A stretch of 64,000 nt of DNA, from positions 118,800 through 182,799 of the forward strand of contig CAKPOF010000002.1 of NCBI GenBank assembly GCA_934169725.1, in the 5' to 3' direction. The notes below the pieces were generated by a model. It had not been told where the DNA came from. It saw nothing but the letters and a program-made list of their open reading frames with translations, and did no database searches. Each line of letters starts with the position of its first letter. The stretch's first letter is position 1. The DNA is from an uncultured Clostridia bacterium (GTDB lineage: Bacteria > Bacillota > Clostridia > TANB77 > CAG-508). This document shows positions 26,981-36,900 of the stretch, piece after piece. The translations under genes and the position numbers were made by a program.

Positions 26981-28231
26981 ATTAAGGATATGAGTTATAT
27001 AAATGAAAATTTTTTGAATTTACAAGATAGTTATCTATTTTCTACAATAGCTAAAAAAGTTGCAGAATATAGTAAAAAAAATCCAGAAAAAGAGATTATA
27101 AAATTAGGAATAGGTGATGTTACAAAACCAATAGTTTCAGCATGTATAGAAGCTATGCACAAAGCGGTTGATGAGATTGGAACAAGTGAAGGTTTTAAAG
27201 GTTATGGACCAGAACAAGGATATGAGTTTTTAAGAAATGCAATTGTAGAAAATGATTATAAATCAAGAGGAGTGGATATAAAACCAGATGAAATTTTTGT
27301 GTCTGATGGTGCAAAATGTGATTGTGGAAATATTGTAGATATATTTGCACAAGATAATAAAGTTGCAATAACAGATCCAGTTTATCCTGTTTATATAGAT
27401 ACAAATGTTATGTCTGGTAGAAGTGGGAAATATGATGAAAAAACAGGAACTTACGAGAATATAGTGTATTTACCAGTGACTGCAGAAAATGATTTTAAAC
27501 CTGAATTACCAAAAGAAAAAGTAGATATGATATATTTATGTTTTCCAAATAACCCAACAGGAACTGTGTTAACTAAAGAAGATTTAACAAAATGGGTTAA
27601 TTATGCCAAAGAAAATAATAGTATTATTTTATATGATTCTGCATATGAAGCTTTTATAGAAGATGATGAAATACCACATTCTATATATGAAATAGAAGGA
27701 GCAAAAAATGTTGCAATAGAATTTAAAAGTTATTCTAAAACAGCTGGTTTTACAGGTGTAAGATGTGCATATGTAGTTATTCCAAAAGAAGTTAAAGGAT
27801 ATACCAAAAGTGGAGATGTAGTAGAATATAATAAATTATGGAATAGAAGAACGTGTACAAAATTTAATGGAGTATCATATATAGTTCAAAGAGCTGCAGA
27901 AGCAACATATACTCCAGAAGGAAAAGCACAAATAAAACAAAATATTGATTATTATAAAGAAAATGCTAAAATAATAAAAGATGGATTAGAAAAAGCTGGT
28001 TTTGAGGTATATGGAGCTATTAATTCTCCATATATCTGGTTAAAAGTACCAGAAGGAATGAATTCATGGGAATTCTTCGATAAATTACTAGAAGAAGTAA
28101 ATATTGTAGGAACACCAGGAAGTGGGTTTGGACCTCATGGAGAAGGATATTTTAGATTAACTGCTTTTGGAACTAAAGAGAACACAATAAAAGCAATTGA
28201 AAGAATAAAAAAATGGAATATTAAAAAATAA
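26978..28231 (+). CDS. dapL: LL-diaminopimelate aminotransferase
   Basis: 417 residues. SYLFSTIAKKVAEY near the start, LGIGDVTKPI, CFPNNPTGTVL, and the PLP lysine at about residue 254 in SYSKTAGFTG. It converts tetrahydrodipicolinate directly to LL-DAP with glutamate as amino donor, bypassing the acylated intermediates. The start is uncertain: ATG 26990 (MSYINEN) fits homologues but its AAGGA is only one base away, while GTG 26978 fits the upstream Shine-Dalgarno if the hairpin folds. Pairs with dapF. Confidence 0.93.
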   Translation: MIKDMSYINENFLNLQDSYLFSTIAKKVAEYSKKNPEKEIIKLGIGDVTKPIVSACIEAMHKAVDEIGTSEGFKGYGPEQGYEFLRNAIVENDYKSRGVDIKPDEIFVSDGAKCDCGNIVDIFAQDNKVAITDPVYPVYIDTNVMSGRSGKYDEKTGTYENIVYLPVTAENDFKPELPKEKVDMIYLCFPNNPTGTVLTKEDLTKWVNYAKENNSIILYDSAYEAFIEDDEIPHSIYEIEGAKNVAIEFKSYSKTAGFTGVRCAYVVIPKEVKGYTKSGDVVEYNKLWNRRTCTKFNGVSYIVQRAAEATYTPEGKAQIKQNIDYYKENAKIIKDGLEKAGFEVYGAINSPYIWLKVPEGMNSWEFFDKLLEEVNIVGTPGSGFGPHGEGYFRLTAFGTKENTIKAIERIKKWNIKK

Positions 28232-28236
28232 AAATA

Positions 28237-28291
28237 GGGAGGAGAAGCGTGATATAATTAAGTTATTAATATATCACGCAAATATAAAATG
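28237..28291 (+). promoter_or_regulatory. Shine-Dalgarno / hairpin / start arrangement of the HD hydrolase gene
   Basis: GGGAGGAG (28237-28244), two bases, a perfect 10-bp stem GCGTGATATA / TATATCACGC (28247-28256 with 28270-28279), nine bases, ATG 28289. Linear spacing is 44 bases; folded spacing 11. Confidence 0.7.
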
Positions 28292-28843
28292 AAAGAAGAA
28301 TTTTTAAAACTACTAAAAACTGTACAAAGAGAAGGAATAGATGAATTAATAAATTTTTTAGAAAAATCAGATTTTTTTACAGCACCAGCAAGCACTAGAT
28401 TTCATGGAAACCATGAAGGAGGCTTAGTAGAACATAGCCTAAAAGTATATGAAATTTTAAAACATAAAGTGGAAAATAATATAAAAGGTATAACAATACC
28501 AGATGAATCTATTATTATAATAGCTTTATTACATGATATATGTAAAACTAATTTTTATAAAATAGATTATAGAAATGCTAAAAATTCTTTAGGAGTATGG
28601 GAAAAAGTTCCATATTATACTGTAGAAGATACTATACCATATGGACATGGAGAAAAATCTGTAATGATGATTACAGAATATATAAAATTATCACCAGAAG
28701 AAAAATATTCAATTCGTTGGCATATGGGTTACACAGAACCAAAGGAATTATATAATGCAATAGGTGCGACATATACAAAATATCCAATTGCATTATTAAC
28801 ACATGAAGCTGATTTAGAAGCAACATATTTTTATAATACATAA
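28289..28843 (+). CDS. HD-domain phosphohydrolase
   Basis: 184 residues. Conserved HD-superfamily ligands: H49 in GGLVEHSLKVYE and H82-D83 in LLHDICKTNFY, plus later HGEKSVMMI and HEADLEATY. It is similar in layout to small cytosolic HD hydrolases acting on nucleotides or RNA (YhaM HD domain type), but no OB fold is present. Substrate unknown. It sits between dapL and ruvA; the ribosome-binding site is unusual (hairpin between it and the start). Confidence 0.8.
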   Translation: MKEEFLKLLKTVQREGIDELINFLEKSDFFTAPASTRFHGNHEGGLVEHSLKVYEILKHKVENNIKGITIPDESIIIIALLHDICKTNFYKIDYRNAKNSLGVWEKVPYYTVEDTIPYGHGEKSVMMITEYIKLSPEEKYSIRWHMGYTEPKELYNAIGATYTKYPIALLTHEADLEATYFYNT

Positions 28844-28885
28844 TTAAAAATTTGAAATAACAAAATAACGAAGAAAGGAAATAAA

Positions 28886-29527
28886 ATGTTAGCATATATT
28901 AAAGGAACATTAGAATTAAAAATGACAGAATATGTAGTAATTGATGTTGGAGGACTTGGCTACAAGATATTTATGTCAAATATAGGCATTGATAAATTAG
29001 GAGAAATAGGTGAGCAGGTAAAAGTATATACATATTATAGAGTAAGAGAAGATGATATAAGTATTTTTGGATTTAATACAAATGAAGAACTTAGAATGTT
29101 TGAATTATTATTATCTGTTAGTGGAGTTGGGGCAAAAACAGCATTAGCCATGCTTGCTGTTTGTACACCATCAGAATTTGTTTTAGCAATTATATCAGAA
29201 GATGTCAATGTATTAACATCTATTCCAGGTATAGGACCAAAATCTGCTAAAAGAATAATTTTAGAATTAAAAGATAAAATAAAGAAAGAGCAACAAATTC
29301 AAGAATTAACATCAGCAAGTAAAGGAAATAGTAGTGATAAAACTCAAACATCAATAAAAGTAAAACAAGCAATTGAAAATGATAATAAAGTACAAGAAGC
29401 AATTGCTGCATTACAAGTTTTAGGATATAATAAAAAAGAAATAGAAAAAGCATTTGCAAAAATAGACAAAACAGAATTATCAACAGAAGATTTAATAAAA
29501 AAGGGATTATTGATATTAGCTGGTTAA
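28886..29527 (+). CDS. ruvA: Holliday junction DNA helicase subunit RuvA
   Basis: 213 residues. N-terminal OB domain (MLAYIKGTLE, YVVIDVGGLGYKIF), two helix-hairpin-helix motifs (SVSGVGAKTALAML and TSIPGIGPKSAKRII), a Lys/Gln/Ser-rich linker, and domain III (EAIAALQVLGYNKKEIEKAF) that contacts RuvB. It binds Holliday junctions as a tetramer. ruvB, usually next, is absent; rarA follows instead. Confidence 0.95.
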   Translation: MLAYIKGTLELKMTEYVVIDVGGLGYKIFMSNIGIDKLGEIGEQVKVYTYYRVREDDISIFGFNTNEELRMFELLLSVSGVGAKTALAMLAVCTPSEFVLAIISEDVNVLTSIPGIGPKSAKRIILELKDKIKKEQQIQELTSASKGNSSDKTQTSIKVKQAIENDNKVQEAIAALQVLGYNKKEIEKAFAKIDKTELSTEDLIKKGLLILAG

Positions 29528-29580
29528 TATTTAATAATTAAAAATGCAAATTAATAGTAAAAAAGATTCAGGAGGAAGAG

Positions 29581-30822
29581 ATGAGCAACGAACCATTAGC
29601 ATTTAGAATGAGACCAAAAACATTAGATGAATATGTTGGACAAGAACATGTTTTAGGAAAAGATAAAATACTATATAGAACAATAAAAGCAGATAGATTA
29701 TCTAGTATAATTTTATTTGGACCACCTGGGTGTGGAAAAACATCTTTGGCAAGAGTTATAAGTGAAACAACAAAATATAAATTTTATAAAATAAATGCTG
29801 TTACAGCAGGTGTAGCTGATATAAAAAAGGTAATTGAAGAAACAAAAAATTTCATGTTAAACCCTACAGGAAAAAGTATATTATTTATAGATGAAATTCA
29901 TAGATTTAACAAATTGCAACAAGATGCACTACTTCCTTTTGTAGAAAATGGAACTATAATATTAATAGGGGCTACAACAGAAAATCCTTATTTTGAAGTG
30001 AATAAAGCTTTAATATCAAGATCAATGGTTATAAAACTTGAACCATTAACGGTTGATAATATTTATACTATTTTAAAAAATACTATAGTAAGGAAAGATG
30101 GATTAGGTGAATATCAAATAAAAATAGAAGATGAAACCTTAAAAAAGCTAGCAATTATTTCAAATGGAGATGTAAGAACAGCATTAAATGGATTAGAAAT
30201 AGCTGTTTTAACAACAAATATGGATAGTGATGGATATATTCATATAACAGATGATATTATAAAAAATAGTGTTCAAGATAGAAAAGCAATATTTGATAAA
30301 AATGGAGATGCACATTATGATAATATAAGTGCATTTATAAAATCAATGAGAGGTTCAGATCCTGATGCAACTGTATTTTATTTAGCAAGAGCTTTAAACG
30401 GAGGAGAAGATCCGATGTTTTTAGCAAGAAGAATAGTAATAAGTGCTGCAGAAGATGTAGGACTAGCTAATCCACAGGCTTTAGTTGTTGCTAACTCTGC
30501 AATGCAAGCAGTACATATGGTAGGAATGCCAGAGGCTAGAATTATATTATCAGAAGCAGCAGTATATAATGCAATATCAAAAAAATCAAACGCAACATAT
30601 TTGGCAATAAATAAAGCATTAGAAGATGTAAAAAATAAAGAAACAGGAGAAGTTCCTATGCACATAAGAAATGCGCCAATAGAGCAGATGAAAAGTTTAG
30701 GATATAATGAAGGATATCTATACCCACATAATTTTCCAGGACATTATGTCGAACAACAATATTTACCAGATGAAATGGTGGGAACTAAATATTATATTAA
30801 AGATGAAAATATAGATTTGTAA
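29581..30822 (+). CDS. rarA: Replication-associated recombination protein A (MgsA/RarA)
   Basis: 413 residues, AAA+ ATPase. It begins PLAFRMRPKTLDEYVGQEH, with Walker A GPPGCGKT at 47-54, Walker B FIDEIHRF with D104-E105, and GATTENPYFEVN. The C-terminal part GSDPDATVFYLARAL and AAEDVGLANP matches RarA/WRNIP1 rather than RuvB. It acts at stalled replication forks. GGAGGA ribosome-binding site; probably in the dapF to rarA transcript, which ends at the following terminator. Confidence 0.94.
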   Translation: MSNEPLAFRMRPKTLDEYVGQEHVLGKDKILYRTIKADRLSSIILFGPPGCGKTSLARVISETTKYKFYKINAVTAGVADIKKVIEETKNFMLNPTGKSILFIDEIHRFNKLQQDALLPFVENGTIILIGATTENPYFEVNKALISRSMVIKLEPLTVDNIYTILKNTIVRKDGLGEYQIKIEDETLKKLAIISNGDVRTALNGLEIAVLTTNMDSDGYIHITDDIIKNSVQDRKAIFDKNGDAHYDNISAFIKSMRGSDPDATVFYLARALNGGEDPMFLARRIVISAAEDVGLANPQALVVANSAMQAVHMVGMPEARIILSEAAVYNAISKKSNATYLAINKALEDVKNKETGEVPMHIRNAPIEQMKSLGYNEGYLYPHNFPGHYVEQQYLPDEMVGTKYYIKDENIDL

Positions 30823-30846
30823 TAATAATACATATACTTGTATAGG

Positions 30847-30892
30847 AAAGATAACATTTTATAAAAAAAATGTTGTCTTTATTTTTTTTTGG
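30847..30892 (+). terminator. Rho-independent terminator after rarA
   Basis: AAAGATAACATTT / AATGTTGTCTTT stem with A-rich loop followed by A and a run of ten T. Confidence 0.85.
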
Positions 30893-30926
30893 TATATTAT
30901 AGAGAAGTTGTGAAATAATAAAAAAG

Positions 30927-30962
30927 AAAGGAGAGGATGATTTAGTCATCAATAATGTAATG
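30927..30962 (+). promoter_or_regulatory. Shine-Dalgarno / hairpin / start arrangement of the 73-residue gene
   Basis: AAAGGAG (30927-30933), two bases, GATGA-TTTAG-TCATC (30936-30950), nine bases, ATG 30960. The 2-base and 9-base flanks are the same as in the HD hydrolase leader. Confidence 0.55.
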
Positions 30963-31181
30963 AGAAAAGAAGAAATAAAAAATTACACAAAAGGAGAATG
31001 GAAAAAAAAAGATAAGAAATATTTATTTGAATTACAAAAATTTTTAGATATTGCAGATAATATAAAAAATGAAAATTTAAGAAAAGATGTAATAGCACAA
31101 ATGTTAAAATGTGATAAAAGGTTAACACAGTTAGCAGAAGAAATCTTTTCGATACTTACAACTGAGAATAAATTTGAATAA
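30960..31181 (+). CDS. Small helical protein, unknown
   Basis: 73 residues, highly charged and helical (KNYTKGEWKKKDKKYLFELQKF), with no membrane segment or motif I recognise. It is immediately upstream of the two TauE/SafE-like genes (13 bases) and probably co-transcribed with them. The start at 30960 depends on the hairpin-type ribosome-binding region. Confidence 0.65.
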   Translation: MRKEEIKNYTKGEWKKKDKKYLFELQKFLDIADNIKNENLRKDVIAQMLKCDKRLTQLAEEIFSILTTENKFE

Positions 31182-31193
31182 AGTAGGTAATAA

Positions 31194-31538
31194 ATGGTTA
31201 AAAAGATAATAATAGGAACATTAGCCGGAATTATTAGTGGTTTATTTTCTACAGGTGGTGGAATGATTGTGGTTCCAGCTTGTATATATTTATTAAATAT
31301 GGAAGATAAAAAAGCAAGAGGAACATCTATATTTTGCATATTGCCAATGGTTGTTGCAAGTAGTTTTTTCTATTATGAAAATAACTATATAGATTGGAAA
31401 ATATCTATTTTATGCGCATTTGGTGGTATGATTGGTGGATATATTGGAAGTAAAGTTTTAAAAAATACAAAGACTAAATATTTAAAAATAGCATTTACAG
31501 TATTTTTAATATATGCATCATATAAGATGATATTTTAA
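31194..31538 (+). CDS. Half-size TauE/SafE (TSUP) transporter, subunit 1
   Basis: 114 residues, four hydrophobic segments with the family motif AGIISGLFSTGGGMIVVPA near the start. Usual TauE/SafE proteins are about 250 residues and contain two copies of this unit. Here the unit stands alone and a second one is encoded 13 bases later, so the two probably pair to form a full anion transporter (sulfite or organosulfonate type in the family). Ribosome-binding site GTAGGT is weak. Confidence 0.8.
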   Translation: MVKKIIIGTLAGIISGLFSTGGGMIVVPACIYLLNMEDKKARGTSIFCILPMVVASSFFYYENNYIDWKISILCAFGGMIGGYIGSKVLKNTKTKYLKIAFTVFLIYASYKMIF

Positions 31539-31550
31539 CAAGGAGAGAAA

Positions 31551-31940
31551 ATGACACAAATATTTATAGGATTAATTTCAGGAATTGTAAGTGGTACTGG
31601 AATGGGCGGAGGAACAATTTTAATATTTCTTCTTACAAATTTATTGGGATTAGATCAGCATATAGCTCAAGCAACAAACTTAATTTTTTTTATACCAACA
31701 TCTATAATTGCTATTATAATAAATATAAAAAATAAAAATATAGATTTAAAAACAGGGATATTAATATCTGTATATGGAATTTTAGGAGCAATAATTGGAG
31801 CAAATATAGCTATAAAAGTAAATGTAAAAATATTAAAAAAAGCATTTGGTATATTTTTGGCAATAATTGCTATACATGAAATTTATACAAGTATAAAATT
31901 GTATAAAAATGAAAAAGTACGAGATAATAATAAAGAGTAA
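31551..31940 (+). CDS. Half-size TauE/SafE (TSUP) transporter, subunit 2
   Basis: 129 residues, four hydrophobic segments and the motif SGIVSGTGMGGGTILIF; next comes LLGLDQHIAQATNLIFFIPTS, typical for the family. AAGGAGAG site. It shares the fold unit with the preceding gene but is not a close duplicate, as expected for the two halves of one transporter encoded separately. The transported ion is unknown. Confidence 0.8.
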   Translation: MTQIFIGLISGIVSGTGMGGGTILIFLLTNLLGLDQHIAQATNLIFFIPTSIIAIIINIKNKNIDLKTGILISVYGILGAIIGANIAIKVNVKILKKAFGIFLAIIAIHEIYTSIKLYKNEKVRDNNKE

Positions 31941-31963
31941 TAAATATATAGGAGGATAAAAAA

Positions 31964-32104
31964 ATGAAATTTGTAAAAGGTGTTGTAATTGGTGGATTAA
32001 TAGTAACAGGAATGACAATGATGTATACAGAAATGGGAAAAAATGATAAAAAGAAAGTAATGAAAAAAGGAAGACAAATGATTAAAAAAATGGGGATAGT
32101 ATAA
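31964..32104 (+). CDS. Small single-pass membrane protein (YtxH-like), unknown
   Basis: 46 residues with a perfect AGGAGG site. One hydrophobic N-terminal helix (FVKGVVIGGLIVTGMTMMY) and a strongly basic C-terminal half rich in Lys. Resembles small YtxH-type proteins of Firmicutes in layout. Followed by a strong terminator, so it ends the operon. Function unknown. Confidence 0.65.
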   Translation: MKFVKGVVIGGLIVTGMTMMYTEMGKNDKKKVMKKGRQMIKKMGIV

Positions 32105-32109
32105 AAAAT

Positions 32110-32148
32110 AAAGCCTAGAAATACAGTTTTGTATTTTTAGGCTTTTAA
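32110..32148. terminator. Terminator between convergent genes
   Basis: AAAGCCTA...TAGGCTTT with inner AAATAC / GTATTT pairing; T-rich on both strands, so it can serve both sides. Confidence 0.8.
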
Positions 32149-32161
32149 AAATATTAATAGA

Positions 32162-32599
32162 TTAGCATTCAGGATCTTTATGATCGTCTTTTCTGCATTT
32201 ATCAGATTCTAAAAAGCAATCACATTTTTCGCACTTTTCACCTTTTAAACATTTTCCTTCATGATGACATTTTGCACATATTTTTATTTTTTTAGTATCA
32301 TTAACCCAAATTTGTATAGCATATTGTTTACCAGGACATAAAGGACCAAATACAAATTCACCTTCACAGTCAGTAAAAGTATGACCAACAGGTCTACGTT
32401 CTTCTTTTCCGCAATCATAAACTATTTCTATTAATTTTACAACTGCATTTGAAACTGGTTCTTTGAAACAATTTTTTATAACTCCATAAATAACATCTCT
32501 ATTATCTTCAGGTAAAGTTATATCTAAATCAAATTGTTTTCCAGCAGAAATTACACCATCAATATCAATTATTTGACATGGTTTTTTATTATTTTCCAT
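32162..32599 (-). CDS. Carboxypeptidase-regulatory-like (Ig-fold) domain protein with Cys-rich tail
   Basis: 145 residues. The middle part (VIYGVIKNCFKEPVSNAVVKLIE, then FTDCEGEFVFGPLCPG) has the pattern of carboxypeptidase-regulatory/CnaB-like beta sandwiches. A C-terminal tail of about 40 residues carries many Cys, His and Lys (CAKCHHEGKCLKGEKCEKC). No signal peptide, so probably cytosolic or a spore-coat type protein; Cys-rich tails of this kind are seen in clostridial coat proteins, but that is inference. AAAGGGTG-type site on the minus strand. Confidence 0.65.
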   Translation of the reverse strand: MENNKKPCQIIDIDGVISAGKQFDLDITLPEDNRDVIYGVIKNCFKEPVSNAVVKLIEIVYDCGKEERRPVGHTFTDCEGEFVFGPLCPGKQYAIQIWVNDTKKIKICAKCHHEGKCLKGEKCEKCDCFLESDKCRKDDHKDPEC

Positions 32600-32665
32600 T
32601 ATAAATCACCCTTTCTAAAACAACATAAGTTGTTTTATATATAATATGAAGAAAAATGTCGAAAG

Positions 32666-32830
32666 TTACTAGTCAACTTAATTATATTTTCAAAACTAAA
32701 ATTCAATATATATTATTTTTGAAAATACCGCGTAAGCGACCAAACGAACGATAGTGAGTGCAACACCAAGGTATTGAAAAAATAATATATATTGAATTTT
32801 AGAATAGAAGTTTAGATAGTTGACTAGTAA
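32666..32830 (-). repeat. Dispersed repeat family R1, copy F (arm type 2, core deleted)
   Basis: TTACTAGTCAAC terminal inverted repeats and AAAATTCAATATATATTATT inner arms. The core is reversed and lacks the internal hairpin: AGTGAGTGC joins directly to AACACCAAGG. It occupies most of the 317-base gap between divergent genes at 32599 and 32918. Confidence 0.88.
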
Positions 32831-32917
32831 AGTTTAAATAAAAAAATTCGTATAAAAAGTTTACAATAGCATTTTTTATGATATAATATAGTTGAATAAT
32901 ATGTAGGAGGAGTTACC

Positions 32918-33748
32918 ATGGGAAATACAACTGATAAGATAAGAAAAGAAATAGAAAAAAGAGAAGAAAAAAAAGGTAGAGAACTAACCAAAAAAGAAAG
33001 AAGAAATATAGCCAAAAATGTAAAAACAAAAATAAAATGGAGAAATAGAGCAATTGCTGCATTGGGTGCAATAGGTTTAGCTGTTGGTGGATATACAGCA
33101 TTAAATCCTGGGAAAACAGACGAACAAACTAATAAAACAAAAATTGAACAACAAAATAAGAAAAATGAAAAACAAAGTAAGAGAGAAGAATATTTAAAAG
33201 GCTTAAAAACAGAAATTAATTATGAAGAAAAAGACAAAGAAAATGAAGATAAAGAAACTAAAATAGTAGATCAAATTTTATCAGAATATAATGATAACTT
33301 ATTAGATCAAGCTAAAATAAGTAAAGAAGACCTAGGCATAATATTACAAGAAAAAATGGGAGAGGCTCATATCATAAAAGAAATATCAGAAGATGGAAAT
33401 ATTTCATATTTGGAAAATTCTTTGAAATCTAATTTAGATGATTCCAAAAATCAAAAATGGATTTCAGCAGAAGATATTGAAGATATATATGTGTTAGTTG
33501 ATAAAAAAAATCACAATACAATAGCTGGTATAGGTGAAGTAGAAGGAAAGACATCTGAGGTTGATATAGAGCAAATTAAATTTGGACCAGAAAATACAGA
33601 GTATACTAAAAATGGAAAAACATATGTTGGAATTCCAGATGGTGTAGACAAGGAAAAAGCTCATAAAAATTTTTCAAATTATTATAATGAAAGATTAAAT
33701 TCAAATAAAGATAAAGAAAAAGAAAGTGGAATGGAATTAGGAGAGTAA
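32918..33748 (+). CDS. Single-pass membrane protein, unknown
   Basis: 276 residues, TAGGAGGAG site. A strongly charged N-terminus, one hydrophobic helix at about 45-62 (AIAALGAIGLAVGGYTAL), then a long Lys/Glu-rich and probably extracellular or membrane-distal region with a more ordered part near residues 125-230. No motif I recognise. It stands alone between two R1 copies. Function unknown. Confidence 0.6.
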   Translation: MGNTTDKIRKEIEKREEKKGRELTKKERRNIAKNVKTKIKWRNRAIAALGAIGLAVGGYTALNPGKTDEQTNKTKIEQQNKKNEKQSKREEYLKGLKTEINYEEKDKENEDKETKIVDQILSEYNDNLLDQAKISKEDLGIILQEKMGEAHIIKEISEDGNISYLENSLKSNLDDSKNQKWISAEDIEDIYVLVDKKNHNTIAGIGEVEGKTSEVDIEQIKFGPENTEYTKNGKTYVGIPDGVDKEKAHKNFSNYYNERLNSNKDKEKESGMELGE

Positions 33749-33751
33749 TTT

Positions 33752-33811
33752 AAAAAAAACAATATATTATCAAATTTAAAATTAATTTATTTATTAAAAT
33801 TTGAATTGTAA
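33752..33811 (+). repeat. R1 solo arm, copy H
   Basis: AAACAATATATTATCAAATTT through GAATTGTAA (first part given in 20 bases: AACAATATATTATCAAATTT): a right arm of type 1 without core, directly after the stop at 33748. Confidence 0.7.
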
Positions 33812-33858
33812 CAAAATGTAATATAAAAATTAAAGAATAAAATAATAGTATAAAATAT

Positions 33859-33914
33859 CCACTCCTTGCAAACAATAAGTGTAAAACATATTTGCAAGGA
33901 GTGGAATTTTTTTG
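33859..33914 (+). promoter_or_regulatory. Hairpin sequestering the Shine-Dalgarno of the glucan-synthase gene
   Basis: CCACTCCTTGCAAA (33859-33872) pairs perfectly with TTTGCAAGGAGTGG (33891-33904), 18-base loop. The 3' strand contains AAGGAG, the only Shine-Dalgarno for the TTG start at 33912. After the stem come AA and seven T, so the same structure also looks like an intrinsic terminator. Confidence 0.75.
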
Positions 33915-36900
33915 AAAACAAATAAGATATTAAAAATTGATGGAACAGTGTTGGATAAAGTACAACTAGAAAGTCATTTACAAAAAAGTGCATCAAATTA
34001 TAATTTGGTAAATAAATCATCTAAAGAAACATATCCAATTCCACAATTATTAGAAAATTTTGAATTTATAAAAAGTGTATATAATTTATTAAATAGTCAC
34101 TTAAAATTAGGAATTAGTACTCATCCAGCAGGAGAATGGTTATTAGATAATTTTTATATTGTAGAAGAAACAGTAAAACAAATAAAAAAAGAGTTAACAT
34201 TAAAAAAATATGTGAATTTTTTAGGTATAGCAAATGGAAAATATAAAGGATTTGCTAGAATATATGTTTTAGCAGGAGAAATAGTAGCATATACAGATAA
34301 TAAAATAGATAAAAAAGATTTAGAAGAATATTTGAAAAGTTATCAAATGAGTAAAACATTAAGCATGGAAGAAATTTGGAATATCGGACTATTCCTTCAG
34401 ATTGCAATAATAGAAAATATAAGAGAAATTTGCGAGAAAATATATAGTAGTCAAATTCAAAAAATAAAAGCAGAAAATATAGTAAAAAGACTAGTAGATA
34501 ATAGTGGTACAGATACTGAACTAGAAATATATAATATAAAAAAAGATATTTTTAATGATGTAAAATATCCATTTATAGAATATATATCATTTATTTTAAA
34601 AAAGTATGGAAAAAAAGGATATAGCTATTTAAAAGCTTTAGATGAAGTAGTGGAAATGACAGGAACTACAGTACAGGAAGTTATAAAAAAAGAACATTTC
34701 GATATTGCTGTAAAGAAGGTTTCGATAGGAAATAGTATTACAAGTATAAAGAAAATACAAAGAATAAATTTTTTAGAAATATTTGAAAGAATAAATGGTG
34801 TCGAAGAGGTATTAAAACAAGATCCAGTAAATGTTTATTCTAAAATGGATAGTAATACTAAAGATTATTATAGAAATAAAATAAAAGAAATAGCTAAAAA
34901 AACGAAATTATCGGAAATTTATATTGCTAAAAAAATATTAGAATTAGCACGAAAAAATAAAGAAGAAAAAAGAAAGTCACATATAGGATATTATATAATT
35001 GATAAAGGTATTAAAAAAACATATAAAGAATTGAATTATAAACCAAAGATAAGTTTAAGCAATACAATGAAACAAAAAATATATATTTCTACAAATGTGA
35101 TTTTATCAATAATAATATCACTAATTTTTGCTACTATGTTAAATATATATATTAAAAATGCAGGAATTTATGTTTTGAATTTTATATTGTTTCTAATACC
35201 TTCATCTGAATTTGTAATTCAAATAGTACAATATATTTTAAGTAAAATAATAAAACCAAAACCAATTCCTAAAATTGATTTTATGGATGGTATAGATAAA
35301 GAAAATACGTGTATGGTAATAATACCTACAATTATAAAAAATAAAGAAAAAGTAAGAGAATTAATGAATAAATTGGAAGTTTATTATATAGCAAATAAAT
35401 CTCCAAATATATATTTTACATTATTAGGTGATTGCTCAGAAAGTACTATAAAAGAAAGAAAAGAAGATAAAGAGGTTATAAATGAAGGAATAATATTAGC
35501 CAAAAAGTTAAATGAAATTTATTCAAAAGATGGTGAATTTCCAATATTTAATTTTATATATAGAAAAAGGCAATGGAACGAAAAGGAAAATTGTTATCTA
35601 GGTTGGGAACGTAAAAGAGGAATGATAACACAATTTAATGAATATATTTTAGGACATGAAAATAATAAATTTAGAGTAAATACAATAGAAGAATATAAAG
35701 ATAAAATTCCAAAAATAAAATATGTTATTACATTAGATGCAGATACAGATTTAATATTAAATTCAGCATTCCAACTAATTGGTGTCATGGCTCATATTTT
35801 AAATAAACCAGTAATAGATGAAGAAAAAAATGTTGTAGTTGATGGATATGGAATTATTCAACCACGTGTTGGAATAAATTTGGATATAATATATAAAACA
35901 TTTTTTACGCAAATTTTTGCAGGGGCAGGTGGAATTGATTCATATGCAAATGCAATTTCAGATATATATCAAGATAATTTTGGAGAAGGAATTTTTACAG
36001 GTAAAGGAATTTATGATGTAGAAGTGTTTTCAAAAATTTTAAAAGATACAATACCAGAAAATACTGTTTTAAGTCATGATTTATTAGAAGGTTCATATTT
36101 AAGGTGTGGACTAGCAACAGATATTATATTAATGGATGGATATCCTCAAAAATATAATAGTTTTATGAATAGATTGGCAAGATGGACAAGAGGAGATTGG
36201 CAAATTTCTGAATGGATAAAAAGTAAATTACATTTAAAAAATGAAATAATAAAGAACCCGTTAAATATTATTTCAAGATATAAGATATTTGACAATTTAA
36301 GAAGAAGTTTAATAGACGTTTCGGTTATTTGTAGTTTGATATTTTTTAGTATATATAGTAAATTTTATGGCTTTAAAATATATCCATTTGCAATATTGAT
36401 ATTATTACCAATTATTTTACCAAATTTTTTAGAGATATTTAATAATTTAATTGTAAAAAAAGAAGGTGAAGAAAAACAAAAAAATTTTTCACCAAGAATA
36501 TCTGGATATAAAGGTATGTTTTTTAGAATATTTATAAATTTAGGAGTATTACCATATAAAGCATATATAGAATTAGTTGCTATTATAAAAACATTGTATA
36601 GAAAAAATATCACACATAAAAATTTATTAGAATGGATGACATCAGAAGAGGCTGAAAAACAAGCAAAAAACACATATGATTCATATGTTAAACAAATGTG
36701 GATTAATATTTTATTTGGAATATTTGCAATAATAATAGGAATGGAAAAGCAAAATATTTTTTGTGATTTATTAGGAATTTTATGGATAGTAATTCCATTT
36801 ATAATGTGTTATATAAGTAAAGAAATAAAAGAGATAAAAGAAATTGATAAATTGAATCAAGATGAAAAAAATTATGTATTAGAAATAGGACAAAAAACAT

